Shown: in pieces, positions 51,862-63,000 of the stretch
How the letters are laid out: each line of letters begins with the position of its first letter
How positions within the stretch are numbered: position 1 is the first letter of the stretch
From: Bacteroidota bacterium
Lineage (GTDB): Bacteria > Bacteroidota > Bacteroidia > B-17B0 > Aurantibacillaceae
Length of the DNA: 64,000 nt
NCBI GenBank assembly: GCA_016185125.1
Contig: JACPOC010000052.1
Span: 41,872-105,871 of the forward strand
Reading direction: 5' to 3'
Notes under the pieces: generated by a model
Databases searched by the model: none
What the model was told of the DNA's origin: nothing
The model's input: only the letters and a program-made list of their open reading frames with translations
Translations under genes and position numbers: made by a program

Positions 51862-53316
51862 TTAATTGTTTTGATAATAACGAAGGTAATTTGTTCGCCA
51901 TGTTTTATTTGCAAGAGCATTATATCTTTCAAGCACCGGCTTATCGTCAGTATTAATAACATCCAAAGACACCAATTTATCATTAATTTTATAAGGAATT
52001 TCCGTTGCAGATTCTTCAGAATTAATTGAAACATTTTTACATACAAATATGATATTCCTGTAATTTTCATCTTTAGAAAGTGAACAGAGAGTAACATTAA
52101 ATCCTGATCGTATTAAAGTATTATATAAAACAGAAGTTCCAAGACCAAGTTTTTCATTTGTGTAGCCGTGCCAATTTATGTACATCACCGATCCGTTTTT
52201 CAAATTTCTTTTGATTTGTGTTAAACTTTCAATCGTAATTACATGTCCGGGTTGTTCTTCCGCTTTAAAAACATCAAATAAAATTAGATCAAATTTTTTG
52301 TCGCAATGGTTAAGATAATAACGGGCGTCTTCGCAAACGGTTTTAATCTTTTTATCAAGAAAAAAATATTTTTCAGAAGCCTCAATGATGCGCTCATCAA
52401 ACTCCACACCTGTTACATCGTAATTTTTTTCAGTTAGCAAGTTAGCTGTTAAACCTCCTCCCAAGCCTAAAACTAAAGCCTGTTTTGGTTTTTGAGAATA
52501 AGAAACTAATGTGTCAAACAAACTCACATAGCCTGACACCGATCGCCTGGTTACTAAATCCATTTCAGTTTGAATAATGTTGTTTATTTTTAGTAGACGA
52601 ATTTGTCGTTTATTACTTACAAGATCTTTTACTTCCAAATGTCCTAAAATTCCATCCGAATTCATTATTGCGCTATTATTCAACAACGTAAACTGAAAAT
52701 TAAGGTAAATAAAACTGATGAAAAGCAAAAGTTGAGCCACTTTTAAAGTTTTGAAGCAAAAAAGCGTGCTTAAAAATAAAATACTTCCAAATAGTAACAA
52801 GGTATAACTTAAACCGATAACAGGAATAAGAAAAAATCCGCAGATAAAGGTTGCGAGAATCCCTCCAAGCGTTGAAATGGCATATACTGTTCCGCTTACT
52901 TTACCTGCGGAAGTTTTTTCGTGCGTTTGAAGTACAATAAACAAAGGAGAAGATGCGCCTAAAAAAAAGACAGGAAAAAAAATTAGAGCTATGGTACTTA
53001 AAATTACCGCCGGCATAAATCCTAAATAGGAAATGCGAGGCACTAAATAATACCCGATCAATGGCATTACCATTAAAAAAAGAGAAGCTGCTATAAGAAT
53101 ATAATATAGTTTTTTAGTAGGGTTATTTTTTGTGCTAATGTTAGAGCCGCCGAAGAAATAACCGGATGCAAGGGCGGCAAGTGTTATTCCCATAACCGAA
53201 GCCCAAACATAAAGACTGCTTCCGAAAATTGGAGCCAGTAATTTAGCGCCGCAAAGTTCTGCCGCCATAACAGCCGCTCCCTCTATAAAACTCAAAAATA
53301 AAAATTTACGCAGCAT
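51862..53316 (-). CDS. fused polytopic membrane / spermidine synthase-like protein
   Basis: Multiple TM segments then ALVLGLGGGLTANLLTEKNYDVTGVEFDERIIEASEKYF...CEDARYYL. Confidence 0.85.
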   Translation of the reverse strand: MLRKFLFLSFIEGAAVMAAELCGAKLLAPIFGSSLYVWASVMGITLAALASGYFFGGSNISTKNNPTKKLYYILIAASLFLMVMPLIGYYLVPRISYLGFMPAVILSTIALIFFPVFFLGASSPLFIVLQTHEKTSAGKVSGTVYAISTLGGILATFICGFFLIPVIGLSYTLLLFGSILFLSTLFCFKTLKVAQLLLFISFIYLNFQFTLLNNSAIMNSDGILGHLEVKDLVSNKRQIRLLKINNIIQTEMDLVTRRSVSGYVSLFDTLVSYSQKPKQALVLGLGGGLTANLLTEKNYDVTGVEFDERIIEASEKYFFLDKKIKTVCEDARYYLNHCDKKFDLILFDVFKAEEQPGHVITIESLTQIKRNLKNGSVMYINWHGYTNEKLGLGTSVLYNTLIRSGFNVTLCSLSKDENYRNIIFVCKNVSINSEESATEIPYKINDKLVSLDVINTDDKPVLERYNALANKTWRTNYLRYYQNN

Positions 53317-53323
53317 AGAAAAT

Positions 53324-54103
53324 CTAATTTACAATTCCTAAAGCAATTAATATTCCCATAAACAACATAAAAGTGCCAACAAACCATTTAAAAAAACGCA
53401 TACTTGTTTTCTTAAATAATTTATTACCTAGAAAAGCGCCCGTCCACGCAGATAGAACTGCTAAAGCCAATAAATAAAAATTGGTTTCATTTTCTTTTAA
53501 AACAGACATGTTGCCATAAAGTGAAATGCGCACCACATCCACCATGCAGGCCACCATAACACCGGTAGCAATAAAAGCAGGTTTTTGAAGATTTAACCTT
53601 AATAAAAAAGCGCTTCGCAAAGCTCCCTGATGACCGGTTAATCCTCCAAAAAAACCGCTTAATAATCCACCCGGAATCAAATACTTTTTATTAAAAGATA
53701 TTTCTGAAAGTTGTTTGGAAAGTTCCACCAAGGCGAAAATAATAATAAGCAATCCAATAATTAAACCGGACCAGGTTATATTAAACTTGTGGCCATATAA
53801 CAGATAGGAACTAACAACTCCATTAGATGTACTTAAAAAATTTAATAAAAAAGCTCCGGCAAAAGCCGCAATTACAGAAGCAATACCAAAACTTTTTACC
53901 ACATTCCAATTAATATTTTTAAAAACTAAACCCAGCTTAAAAATAATATTTAAAAAATGTACAGAAGCTGTAAGCGCTATGGCAACAGGCAATGGATAAT
54001 AGATAGCGAAAACAGGCAAAAGGATGGTTCCTAATCCAAATCCAGAAAAAAATGTGAGGAAAGAAGCAATTAAAGCTGTTATGGCTATTAAGGCGTAAAT
54101 CAC
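53324..54103 (-). CDS. TauE/SafE family membrane protein
   Basis: FFSGFGLGTILLPVFAIYYPLPVAIALTASVHFLNIIFKLGL; GGLLSGFFGGLTGHQGALRSAFL. Confidence 0.88.
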   Translation of the reverse strand: MIYALIAITALIASFLTFFSGFGLGTILLPVFAIYYPLPVAIALTASVHFLNIIFKLGLVFKNINWNVVKSFGIASVIAAFAGAFLLNFLSTSNGVVSSYLLYGHKFNITWSGLIIGLLIIIFALVELSKQLSEISFNKKYLIPGGLLSGFFGGLTGHQGALRSAFLLRLNLQKPAFIATGVMVACMVDVVRISLYGNMSVLKENETNFYLLALAVLSAWTGAFLGNKLFKKTSMRFFKWFVGTFMLFMGILIALGIVN

Positions 54104-54108
54104 AAGTT

Positions 54109-54948
54109 TTAAGAATGATATTCCATCAATCCTTCAATAGGCGAACGGATGATATTTCCTATTTCATATCCGTGGTTGGAGGCAGTTTCTTTTAATAGGT
54201 CTTTATAGTAAAATCCAATTGAACCAACTGAATGTACTTTATATTTTTTTGACGAAGTATATTTATTTATCTGATGAACAAAAAAAGAATTAAAACATAC
54301 TTTGATCAATTCTTTTATAAAAGGATGCTCAAGATGAAGATTTATAAAACTATTGATGGAAGCAAGATAACGGCTGGGCATTGCGTTTTTATAAACCCCG
54401 CTTAGTATTGCCTCGCGGTTGTAGCCTGCGTCTTCAAATGCTGATCTTAAATCATTAGGTAAGGTTTCCTCAAAAAAGTGTTTGATAAAATATTTTCCAA
54501 TTTGGGCACCACTTCCATAATCACCCCATAAATATCCAAAAGAAGGAACGTTCTCCGTTATTTTTTCTCCATCAAACAAACAACTATTACTTCCTGTTCC
54601 TAAAATGCAAGCAATGCCCGGTTTATTTTTACAAACAGCCCTGGCCGAAGCCAAAAGATCATGCGCTACAAATATTTCACCAATTTCAATTGCAGAGCTT
54701 AAACATTCCTTAATCATGGCGCAATTTTCGTTTGTAGAACAGCCTGCTCCGTAATAATAAAGTTCATCAATTTGTTCCAAGCCAATTAAATGTGGTTTTA
54801 AGCCCGCTATAAGTTCAGGAATAATTTGCTCTCTGGTTTGAAAATACGGATTGAAACCATTTGTTTTAATTTCCTTAATAAGAGTAGATCCCTTCATTAA
54901 CACCCAGTCTGTTTTGGTAGAGCCACTATCTGCTATTAGAGTATACAT
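54109..54948 (-). CDS. BadF/BadG-family ATPase / N-acetylglucosamine kinase-like
   Basis: LIADSGSTKTDWVLMKGSTLIKEIKTNGFNPYF...ILGTGSNSCLFDG...GYLWGDYGSGAQIGK. Confidence 0.88.
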   Translation of the reverse strand: MYTLIADSGSTKTDWVLMKGSTLIKEIKTNGFNPYFQTREQIIPELIAGLKPHLIGLEQIDELYYYGAGCSTNENCAMIKECLSSAIEIGEIFVAHDLLASARAVCKNKPGIACILGTGSNSCLFDGEKITENVPSFGYLWGDYGSGAQIGKYFIKHFFEETLPNDLRSAFEDAGYNREAILSGVYKNAMPSRYLASINSFINLHLEHPFIKELIKVCFNSFFVHQINKYTSSKKYKVHSVGSIGFYYKDLLKETASNHGYEIGNIIRSPIEGLMEYHS

Positions 54949-54984
54949 GCGCTGTTGAAAGTATCGAATATATTTAAAATAAAA

Positions 54985-55008
54985 AAACCGCCCGAAAGCG
55001 GTTTTAAA
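54985..55008 (-). terminator. rpsP terminator
   Basis: AAACCGC-CCGAAA-GCGGTTTT. Confidence 0.75.
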
Positions 55009-55025
55009 CGTGTTATGATTTTTAA

Positions 55026-55559
55026 TTAACCGTTAGTCTCATCGGTTGAAGCCGGAGTTTCTGCGTTTTCAGATTTTTCGGTAGTTTCAACTTCAGGAGC
55101 AGGAGTGTTTTTAGCAAGTACTTTAGCAGCATTTGCTTCTTTTCTTGCAGTTTCAGCCTTAAAACGATCGTTGATCATCTTTTTAGCATCTGAACTTAAA
55201 CGCTCTTTTTTACCGCTAACTTTTCCTTCTTTATCTTCTAACCATTTATTGAACTTTTGCTCAACCTGCGCTTCTGTTAAAGCACCTTTTGCAACACCGC
55301 CTAATAAATGTTTTTTCATCATTACACCTTTGTAAGATAGGATAGCTCTGCAGGTATCTGTAGGCTGTGCCCCTTTATTCAACCAGCCTAAAGCCGCGTC
55401 GAAGTTAATGTCTATAGTTGCCGGGTTAGTGTTAGGGTTATAAACGCCTAATTTCTCAATGAATTTTCCATCACGAGGTGCACGACCATCGGAAACTACT
55501 ACGTGAAAGAAAGCTGAATCTTTCTTACCGTGTCTTTGTAGTCTAATCTTTACTGCCAT
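55026..55559 (-). CDS. rpsP: 30S ribosomal protein bS16
   Basis: [54 protein letters not shown]. Confidence 0.96.
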   Translation of the reverse strand: MAVKIRLQRHGKKDSAFFHVVVSDGRAPRDGKFIEKLGVYNPNTNPATIDINFDAALGWLNKGAQPTDTCRAILSYKGVMMKKHLLGGVAKGALTEAQVEQKFNKWLEDKEGKVSGKKERLSSDAKKMINDRFKAETARKEANAAKVLAKNTPAPEVETTEKSENAETPASTDETNG

Positions 55560-55683
55560 TTTTTTATATTTTTAGAATTCGAGGGGCAAATATACGCAAT
55601 TAAACTGTTTATAGCAAAAAAACCGCCTATTATCTTGCTAAATTTAAGAAAAACCATACATTTGTGCTATTAAATAAATCCCT

Positions 55684-56511
55684 ATGCAAGTTAAAGAAAG
55701 AGGCATTATTCTTATTCCCATTGATTTTACAAAACAATCCTTATTAGCTGTAAAGCAGTCCTATAACTTAGCAAAATACACCCATTCTAAGCTGGTTTTA
55801 TTGCATGTTTATGAAAAAACGGGTGAAGAAAGTTACGAAGCTCTTAATACTTTAACCAAGCAAACCGAGCAGGAAAGCGGTGTTCCTACCGAATTTATGA
55901 ATGTTAAAGGGGATATTTATGCCGAAACCGACCGCGTGGCTGAAGATATTAAAGCAACTTTAATAATTGCTGGACTTGAAAGCCACATGAAATTCCGTAA
56001 CATTATGGGTTCAAGCGCCAGTAAATTAATTCGTAAAGCGCCTTGTCCTGTAATTACTATTCGAGGAAGCGAACACCGTGATGGCATTGAAAACATTTTA
56101 CTCCCCTTGGACCTAAGTGATACAACTCGCGAAAAAGTGGATGCCGCAGTTCAATTTGCACAGTATTTTGGCGCAAGTGTACGTATTTTGGGAGTATTTA
56201 GCCCTAAGGATGCTAATTACGAAAATAAACTTTTGGCTTATACTCACCAGGTAAAGCAATTTATAAAAGGTAAGGGAATTTCATGTACTAATAAATCTAT
56301 TCCCGCCGATAACGTTGCTGAAACGGTAGTGGAATACGCCAATAAAATTGAAACGGATCTGATTATGATCATGAACAAGCCAACATTAAGCGTTGGGGAA
56401 TTTTTTGGAGGAACTGATACTCAGAAAATAGTAGACATCAGTAATATTCCGGTAATGACGGTTCAGCCAATAAAACGTGAAAGCGTTACGCACTTCGGCA
56501 CTGGATTATAA
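55684..56511 (+). CDS. universal stress protein (tandem UspA)
   Basis: IILIPIDFTKQSLLAVKQSYNLAKYTHSKLVLLHV...IMGSSASKLIRKAPCPVITI. Confidence 0.9.
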   Translation: MQVKERGIILIPIDFTKQSLLAVKQSYNLAKYTHSKLVLLHVYEKTGEESYEALNTLTKQTEQESGVPTEFMNVKGDIYAETDRVAEDIKATLIIAGLESHMKFRNIMGSSASKLIRKAPCPVITIRGSEHRDGIENILLPLDLSDTTREKVDAAVQFAQYFGASVRILGVFSPKDANYENKLLAYTHQVKQFIKGKGISCTNKSIPADNVAETVVEYANKIETDLIMIMNKPTLSVGEFFGGTDTQKIVDISNIPVMTVQPIKRESVTHFGTGL

Positions 56512-56535
56512 AATTTATTTTATTAATAATATAAG

Positions 56536-56566
56536 AAAAGCGCTTCAATGCGCTTTTTCTTTTTGC
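56536..56566 (+). terminator. terminator
   Basis: AAAAGCGC-TTCAAT-GCGCTTTTTCTTTTT. Confidence 0.8.
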
Positions 56567-56606
56567 TTTAATGAGGCATCAATCTTTTTGATTAAGTTTG
56601 AACAAA

Positions 56607-57737
56607 ATGCTTAAAATATTCATAATTGGCCCTGCATTTCCTCTACGTGGCGGCCCCGCGCAATTTAACGAAAACCTTTGCGCCGAACTTATTAAAGAAG
56701 GCCATAACGCTCAAATCATTTCTTATTCACTACAATATCCAAATTTTTTATTCCCGGGTTCATCACAATTCGAAAAAAGCGGACAAGCACCTAAGGATAT
56801 AAAAATTCATACACTAATAAATACGGTTAATCCGCTTAACTGGATAAAAGTGGCTTCTTTTATTAAAAAGGAAAAACCTGATTTTATTTTATTCCGATAC
56901 TGGTTGCCCTTTTTTGGCCCCTGTTTAGGAACTATTGCCAAACTCGTGAAATCAAAAATAAAAGTATTGGCTTTAACCGATAATATTATTCCGCATGAAA
57001 AAAGAATTGGAGATAAACCATTCACGAAATATTTCATAAATAATTGCGATGGATTTATTGCCATGAGTAAAACGGTGCTAAGCGATATTTCCAAATTCAC
57101 GTCTAATCCAAACAAAGTTTATTCGCCGCACCCTATGTACGAAACTTATGGTAAAGCAATTAGCCAACAAGAAGCGCGTACAAAATTAGGCCTGGCTGTA
57201 AATGATAAAATAATATTGTTTTTTGGTTTAATAAGACATTACAAGGGATTAGATATTCTATTGGAAGCAATGGCTGATCTGGAAATAAAAAAACTGAATA
57301 TTAAATTATTGATCGCCGGCGAATTTTACGAAGATAAACAGGCGTATTTTGATGTTATTGAAAAATATAATCTTAAAGAGCAAATAATACTTCACGATAA
57401 ATTTATTGCCAATGAAGATGTGCGTGATTATTTCTGCGCCAGTAACTTAGTGGCGCAAACCTATCGCAATGCCACTAACAGCGGCGTTACTATGGTAGGT
57501 TATTATTACGAAAAACCAATGCTGGTAACCAACGTGGGTGGATTATCGGAAATAATACCCAATAATAAATGTGGTTATGTTGTTGATTTATCAATTGCAA
57601 AAATTTCAGCAAAAATAATTGATTTTTTTAAAAATAACCGAGAAACTGAAATGTCCCTAAACGTAGCAACTGAAAAGAAAAAATACGAATGGAAAGAGTT
57701 TATTAACACCCTGTTAAAACTTTATAACATGTGTTAA
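56607..57737 (+). CDS. glycosyltransferase (GT4-like)
   Basis: MLKIFIIGPAFPLRGGPAQFNENLCAELIKEGH...LFFGLIRHYKGLDILLEAMADL...NSGVTMVGYYYEKPMLVTNVGGLSEII. Confidence 0.88.
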   Translation: MLKIFIIGPAFPLRGGPAQFNENLCAELIKEGHNAQIISYSLQYPNFLFPGSSQFEKSGQAPKDIKIHTLINTVNPLNWIKVASFIKKEKPDFILFRYWLPFFGPCLGTIAKLVKSKIKVLALTDNIIPHEKRIGDKPFTKYFINNCDGFIAMSKTVLSDISKFTSNPNKVYSPHPMYETYGKAISQQEARTKLGLAVNDKIILFFGLIRHYKGLDILLEAMADLEIKKLNIKLLIAGEFYEDKQAYFDVIEKYNLKEQIILHDKFIANEDVRDYFCASNLVAQTYRNATNSGVTMVGYYYEKPMLVTNVGGLSEIIPNNKCGYVVDLSIAKISAKIIDFFKNNRETEMSLNVATEKKKYEWKEFINTLLKLYNMC

Positions 57738-57935
57738 TAATTAGTTAAGAACACAACACTTTCGCAAAACCTTTACTGTCAGGCATTTCAGCCAAAAAAG
57801 TTAATTACTCGCATTTCTGTTAATAATAGAATTTATAGGCGTCGCAAAGCATTTGTATTTTAGTTTAATAGTTCAAAGGCCTGATTAACCCCCACCTACC
57901 GTGGCCCAAAAAGACTTTGACTTAAACTTATTCAA

Positions 57936-59186
57936 ATGGCGCTGCAAGTTAACGTTAACGATATATTATCACAGCTGTATCACCAAAGGCATGTGGTTGA
58001 ATTTTTATTTGCTAATCGCGAAAACATAACGGTTAACGAATTGTTATCGCGTGAAGATATTTCACAAGAACAATATCAAAAATTAAAATCATTAGATCTT
58101 ATTTATGAATACGAAAGTGTTGTTAGCCTTAACGACGCCGTGGTAGCCATGTTCGAAGATTTTATGGAAATTGGTGAAGTTACTCCCGGCTTCATTAACG
58201 ATTACATTAACGAATTAAAACGACACATTCGCTTTTATCAGGAAGTTCATGAACACAGGTTTTTACGCAGCATAAAAAAATATTTAAAGCGGATAAACAT
58301 TGCCCTTTCACGTGAAATTATAAAACTTCAAAAAAATGTAGATGATACTTACAAAAACGAAGCTAATTACAGGATAAAAATTCAGAAGCTGGAAGACTAT
58401 CGCGAAAAACGCGACACCATTATTGATTTCATTCACAAAACTGAAGAAATAATTACTGATACCCGGGGTTTATTTAATCTTACCAATGACCAGGAACTTT
58501 ACGGAATTGTAAACGCTTTAAAAGCCGGATTGATTGAAAATCTTGACTTTTTGATTGAAATACAAACAGATATTACGGATTACATCAACAAGATACAGTT
58601 TCAATTAGATGTTTATGTAAAGGCACAACGTTTAAAAGAAATAAAAGATCATGGCACCTTGCATTACCGCACTAATTTTAATGAAATTGTAAAAGCGATA
58701 AATCCACTGCGATTTAATGGAATAAAAGGTCCGCGTACCAAAATTGCAATAGACTATTTATTTACAGATGAAGGCCATGTGCTCTGTAAAAAAGTGGCAG
58801 AAAAATATAAGATCTCGCGTTTGATGATGCGAGGTATTGCAGGCAAGCTTCCTTCCAACTTTAAAGATCAGTTGATTGATCAGCAAATAAAATTAGATGT
58901 TGAAAAATTAGTGGAGCGTTTTTTAGATCAATCTAAATTAAATTTATTTGAATACCTTATTGATTACAAATTTCCAAAAGCAGTAGGTACTGTCACCTTC
59001 GAAGATAGGCTATCTATTTTTGTAGAAATAGCAATGGAATATCAAACGGTTATGGACTTTAAATACCGTTTAAATTATCATGATTATGAAGAATCGGGCA
59101 CAAAATTAAAAAAGAGATTAGGGTACACGGTTATATTACCATTGGAAAAAACTGAGAAAAAACAAAAGAAGGATAAAGCGGCATAA
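57936..59186 (+). CDS. MukF/MksF/JetA-like (kleisin-type) subunit
   Basis: 416 aa, helical, first gene of a three-gene cluster with a small MukE-like and a large SMC-like ORF. Confidence 0.6.
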   Translation: MALQVNVNDILSQLYHQRHVVEFLFANRENITVNELLSREDISQEQYQKLKSLDLIYEYESVVSLNDAVVAMFEDFMEIGEVTPGFINDYINELKRHIRFYQEVHEHRFLRSIKKYLKRINIALSREIIKLQKNVDDTYKNEANYRIKIQKLEDYREKRDTIIDFIHKTEEIITDTRGLFNLTNDQELYGIVNALKAGLIENLDFLIEIQTDITDYINKIQFQLDVYVKAQRLKEIKDHGTLHYRTNFNEIVKAINPLRFNGIKGPRTKIAIDYLFTDEGHVLCKKVAEKYKISRLMMRGIAGKLPSNFKDQLIDQQIKLDVEKLVERFLDQSKLNLFEYLIDYKFPKAVGTVTFEDRLSIFVEIAMEYQTVMDFKYRLNYHDYEESGTKLKKRLGYTVILPLEKTEKKQKKDKAA

Positions 59187-59199
59187 AAAAAGCTACAGA

Positions 59200-59265
59200 T
59201 TTCACAAATTACACAGATCATAATAAATCTGCGTTAACACGGCAATCATCGGCATAAAATTATTG
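59200..59265. repeat. degenerate dispersed repeat
   Basis: CTACAGATTTCACAAATTACACAGAT...AAATCTGCGTTAACACGGCAATCATCGGCATAAAA; resembles the common Bacteroidota 'CACAGATTTCACAGATTA' family. Confidence 0.35.
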
Positions 59266-59339
59266 AATTAAAAAATTATTGATTTTTAGAATTGTGTTAG
59301 CTCTAAAATTCCGGAAATATAAAAATATAAAAATAAGAG

Positions 59340-59948
59340 ATGGACGAATTAAATTATAATCTACCCAAGCAAACCCACGACATTTTCGCAATAATGGCGC
59401 GCGGGCACTTTATCAGTAGTAATGGAACAAAAGACGGCATGAATCGTTTATACGACATAATAAATAATACTGAAAATTTTGATCGCTTACAGGCTTACTT
59501 CAATGTGATTCGCTACAACATAGAACGCGGCAATAACTATTTTTATTTTTCCCGCTTAAACGAAGCAAATAGTTTAATAGAACAAAAACTGGAAACTTTT
59601 GAGCGTTATATTGATGTGATTGATCTTTTCGCAAGCATGGATAATAAAATTACTATCGGTTCGCGCTTTCGTCCAAGTGAAATTGCCGAAGAATGTAATG
59701 CTAACGTAAGACTAAAACAAAAGTTGCAAAAAATTCCAATGTACCGTTCAGAAACCTTGCTTAATAAAGTGCGTGATATTTGTAATTTAATGACAAGAGA
59801 TTCTTTCCTTGAATTGGAAGACGAACAATCTGAAAGTTATAAAGTATTAGATGCATATACTTATTTGCTAGACATGATCAATGCGATAAGTATTTACGAA
59901 GAAACAACAGGATTAGACAGTAATAGTAGTGGGATTATTTTAAACTAG
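59340..59948 (+). CDS. MukE/MksE/JetB-like subunit
   Basis: DIFAIMARGHFISSNGTKDGMNRLYDIINNTENFDRLQAYFNVIRYNIERGNNYFYFSR; position between kleisin-like and SMC-like genes. Confidence 0.65.
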   Translation: MDELNYNLPKQTHDIFAIMARGHFISSNGTKDGMNRLYDIINNTENFDRLQAYFNVIRYNIERGNNYFYFSRLNEANSLIEQKLETFERYIDVIDLFASMDNKITIGSRFRPSEIAEECNANVRLKQKLQKIPMYRSETLLNKVRDICNLMTRDSFLELEDEQSESYKVLDAYTYLLDMINAISIYEETTGLDSNSSGIILN

Positions 59949-60020
59949 TAAAAAGTGTTTTATGTTTAATTCTTAATAAAATTAAACCCTAAAAACTTAA
60001 AACTTAAAACTAAATTAAAG

Positions 60021-63000
60021 ATGGAAAACGTAAGGATATTAAACAGAATCGTACAAATAAATATTGCCAATGTAAAATACGCGGATATTGAATTGTGCGG
60101 TAATACATGCTTTGTAGGTACAAATAATTTTGGAAAAACATCGTTACAACGAGCTATCCTGTTCTTTTATAGTGCAAACAGCAGAGGTTTAGGTATTGCT
60201 AACTCCCAAAAAAGTTTTGAAGAACACTATTTCAGATTTGAAAATTCATATCTGATATATGAAATTGCTACGGAAGACAAACCTTTCTTTGTAATGGTTT
60301 ACCGTCACAATAAATTAGTATTTCGTTTTGTGGACGCAGGTTATAATCCTGACTTTTTCCTCAATAATAACGATGAGGCGATGAAGATCAAAGAAGTAAT
60401 TGCCAACTTAGAAAAACGCGATATTTATGTTTCCAATCAGATAGATACTTTTGAAAGATACCGTAATATTATTTTTGGTACCGAAACAGACAAACAACTT
60501 TCAAAATTCTTTTTACTTAAAGGAAATGAAAAATACCAGAACATTCCCAAATCAATTACCAATGTATTTCTTTCATCCAAAAGCAGCATTGATTCTCGAT
60601 TTATAAAAGATTTTATTGCTAATTCCCTCACAACAGAAAACTCAAGTATTAAGCTGGAACAGGTAGAGCGGCAGTTGCGTCAGTTTAATGAAAAATACAC
60701 CGACATTGAAACTTATGTAAAAAAAGAAACTTCACAACTTATTGAATTAATAGATAAAAAATTCGATCAGGTGCACATGCTGAAAGGTGCCCAGATGGAA
60801 ATGGCCGATAAACTAGGAAGCAGCCTTCGTTTCGCTGAATCACAAAACGAAGCCATTAGAGAAGCAGCTAAAAAGAAGGATGAAGAACTTGAGCTTCTTA
60901 CAAGCGAGCATGAATATCAAAAGGAAAGCATTGAAAGCAAACAAAATGATGTACGCGAAGAAATTGGTTATTACGATCGCACTATTCGCGAAGCAAATAA
61001 AAAATTAAAAGAATACAAGGAAAAAAATATTGACGAAGCAGTTGAAAAAAATGCGGAGCGCGAAAAATTACAAGTAGAATTAAATATTGCCCGCAGAGAA
61101 TATGAAAGTTTAACAAGTAACGTAGCAAGCATAGAGCAAAAGTATTCTTCCTTGATCGAGAATTTACGAAATGACAAAACGGCTTACATCAATAAAATAA
61201 ATTCGCGCACCGGAGAAATTTTTAATCATTATAACGAATTACAATTACTACAGAAAAACGAATTTAATAAGCGCGATGCGGAGTTAAAGCAAAAACGCGA
61301 AGAAGCCTCCAGCGAACTGAATGCCGAAGTGACATCCAAACAAATTGAATTTAATCAGCTAAAAAGTGATGAAAAAGTAATTCGAAGTACACGTTTTTAT
61401 GAACAAGAGATAAAAGCGCTGGAGAATGAACTCGCTGAACTCAGAGCCGTAAGCTATAAAAACAAAAGCGAACGTGCAATCAAACAAAACATGATCCAAA
61501 CCATTCAGCGCGAATGGGAATCTCTTGAAACACGCTTGAAAACGTCGTTAAACAACAGAGTTAATCAAACTAATAACGAGATCATCAAATTAAAAAACGA
61601 GATCAAGGAAATTGAGTCTAAATTAAACGTTCAGCATGATGCCTTCTATGGCTTCTTAGAAAAAAACGTAAAGGACTGGCAAAACACCATTGGTAAAGTA
61701 GTAAACGAAAAATTACTATTCAGAACAGATATTACTCCTCAAAAGAGCGAAGAAACAGCAAATTCACTTTATGGAATAAGTTTAAATCTTGAAAATGTTG
61801 AAGTAGTTTCAAAAACGCTTGAAGAATATCAATTTGAAAAAAACGAGCGCCTTGCGCAGATTCGTGATCTGGAAGAAGCTTTAAATCAGTTTCAAACCGC
61901 AAACAATGAAGAAAAAATGCTGGCCGCCGATAAGTTCGGAAAGCAATTAGGGGAGTTGAAAGAAGATGTAAAAGTGTTAACTTACTCTTTGGAATTAGCC
62001 GACAAACGCGAGCAAAAATTAGGAATTGAATTTGAAGATTGGAAAAGCAAAGCAGGTTCTGAAGTGGAAGAATCGCTTACAGGTAATCGTCAAAAATTAA
62101 ACATAATTGAAGAAGAGCTTGCCATCTTAAATAAAAAGAAAAATCATTTATTGAATGATTTTAATACTCAATTTGACAGATTAAAAAGTTATAACGAAGA
62201 GCGTTTAACCGAATTGAAAGAGCGCCAGGAAACTGAAATCAGTGAACTAGAAGTTGAAAAGAAAAATCAGGTAAAAGAATTTGAAGCTAAAGAAGATGAA
62301 CTCACTAAAGAAAAAGATTCGAGTTTCAAAAGCAAAGGGGTTGATTCTAAATTACTGAAAGTTGTAGAAGGTCGTATGAAAGAACTTCAGGCCAATTTAA
62401 AAGACATTGAACAATACGCGCAAATAGTAAGTGATTATTTAAAAGATAAACGTGAAAAATTTGATCAGCTTCCCGACCTGATTCAAAAGAAAGATGAATT
62501 TGTAAAAAGCAACGCAGACTTTAGTGCGCAGTTGGAAGAAGCCACCCGTAAGTTTAATTTGAAGCAGATGGAGCTTAAAAAACAAAAACGTGCTTTTGAC
62601 GAAGAGCTTATTGAGTTTAATAACGGTGTAAATTTCTTCAGCAATAATTTTAGAGAAACTCCGGTATACAACAAATATTCTGATATAATTGAACGTGCAG
62701 AACCTAAGCGCACCAATTATAAGATCATGGATCTTTGTACGCAATTATTAAAAAATGATTCTCACTTTAATGAAGAGTACGGAGCATTTCAACGATATGT
62801 AAATGAGTTTGCGGGTAAGTTCCGAATGGATAATCACTTTAATTTCGTTATCCGAAACGATGCCTCGCAGGGAGAATATGAACGTTTCGCGCAAAATTTA
62901 AGATCGTTCATCAACGAAAATAAAATTGAAATGTCAATTGCCGAAACTGCCACGCAAATTGGTTTGGTTACGGATAGTATTGCGACCAAGGTAAAAGAAC

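Noticed and set aside
51861-52097. Long N-terminal extension of the LpxR-like ORF
   Set aside because: The extension overlaps the upstream spermidine synthase-like gene in another frame; the signal peptide begins at M 51860.
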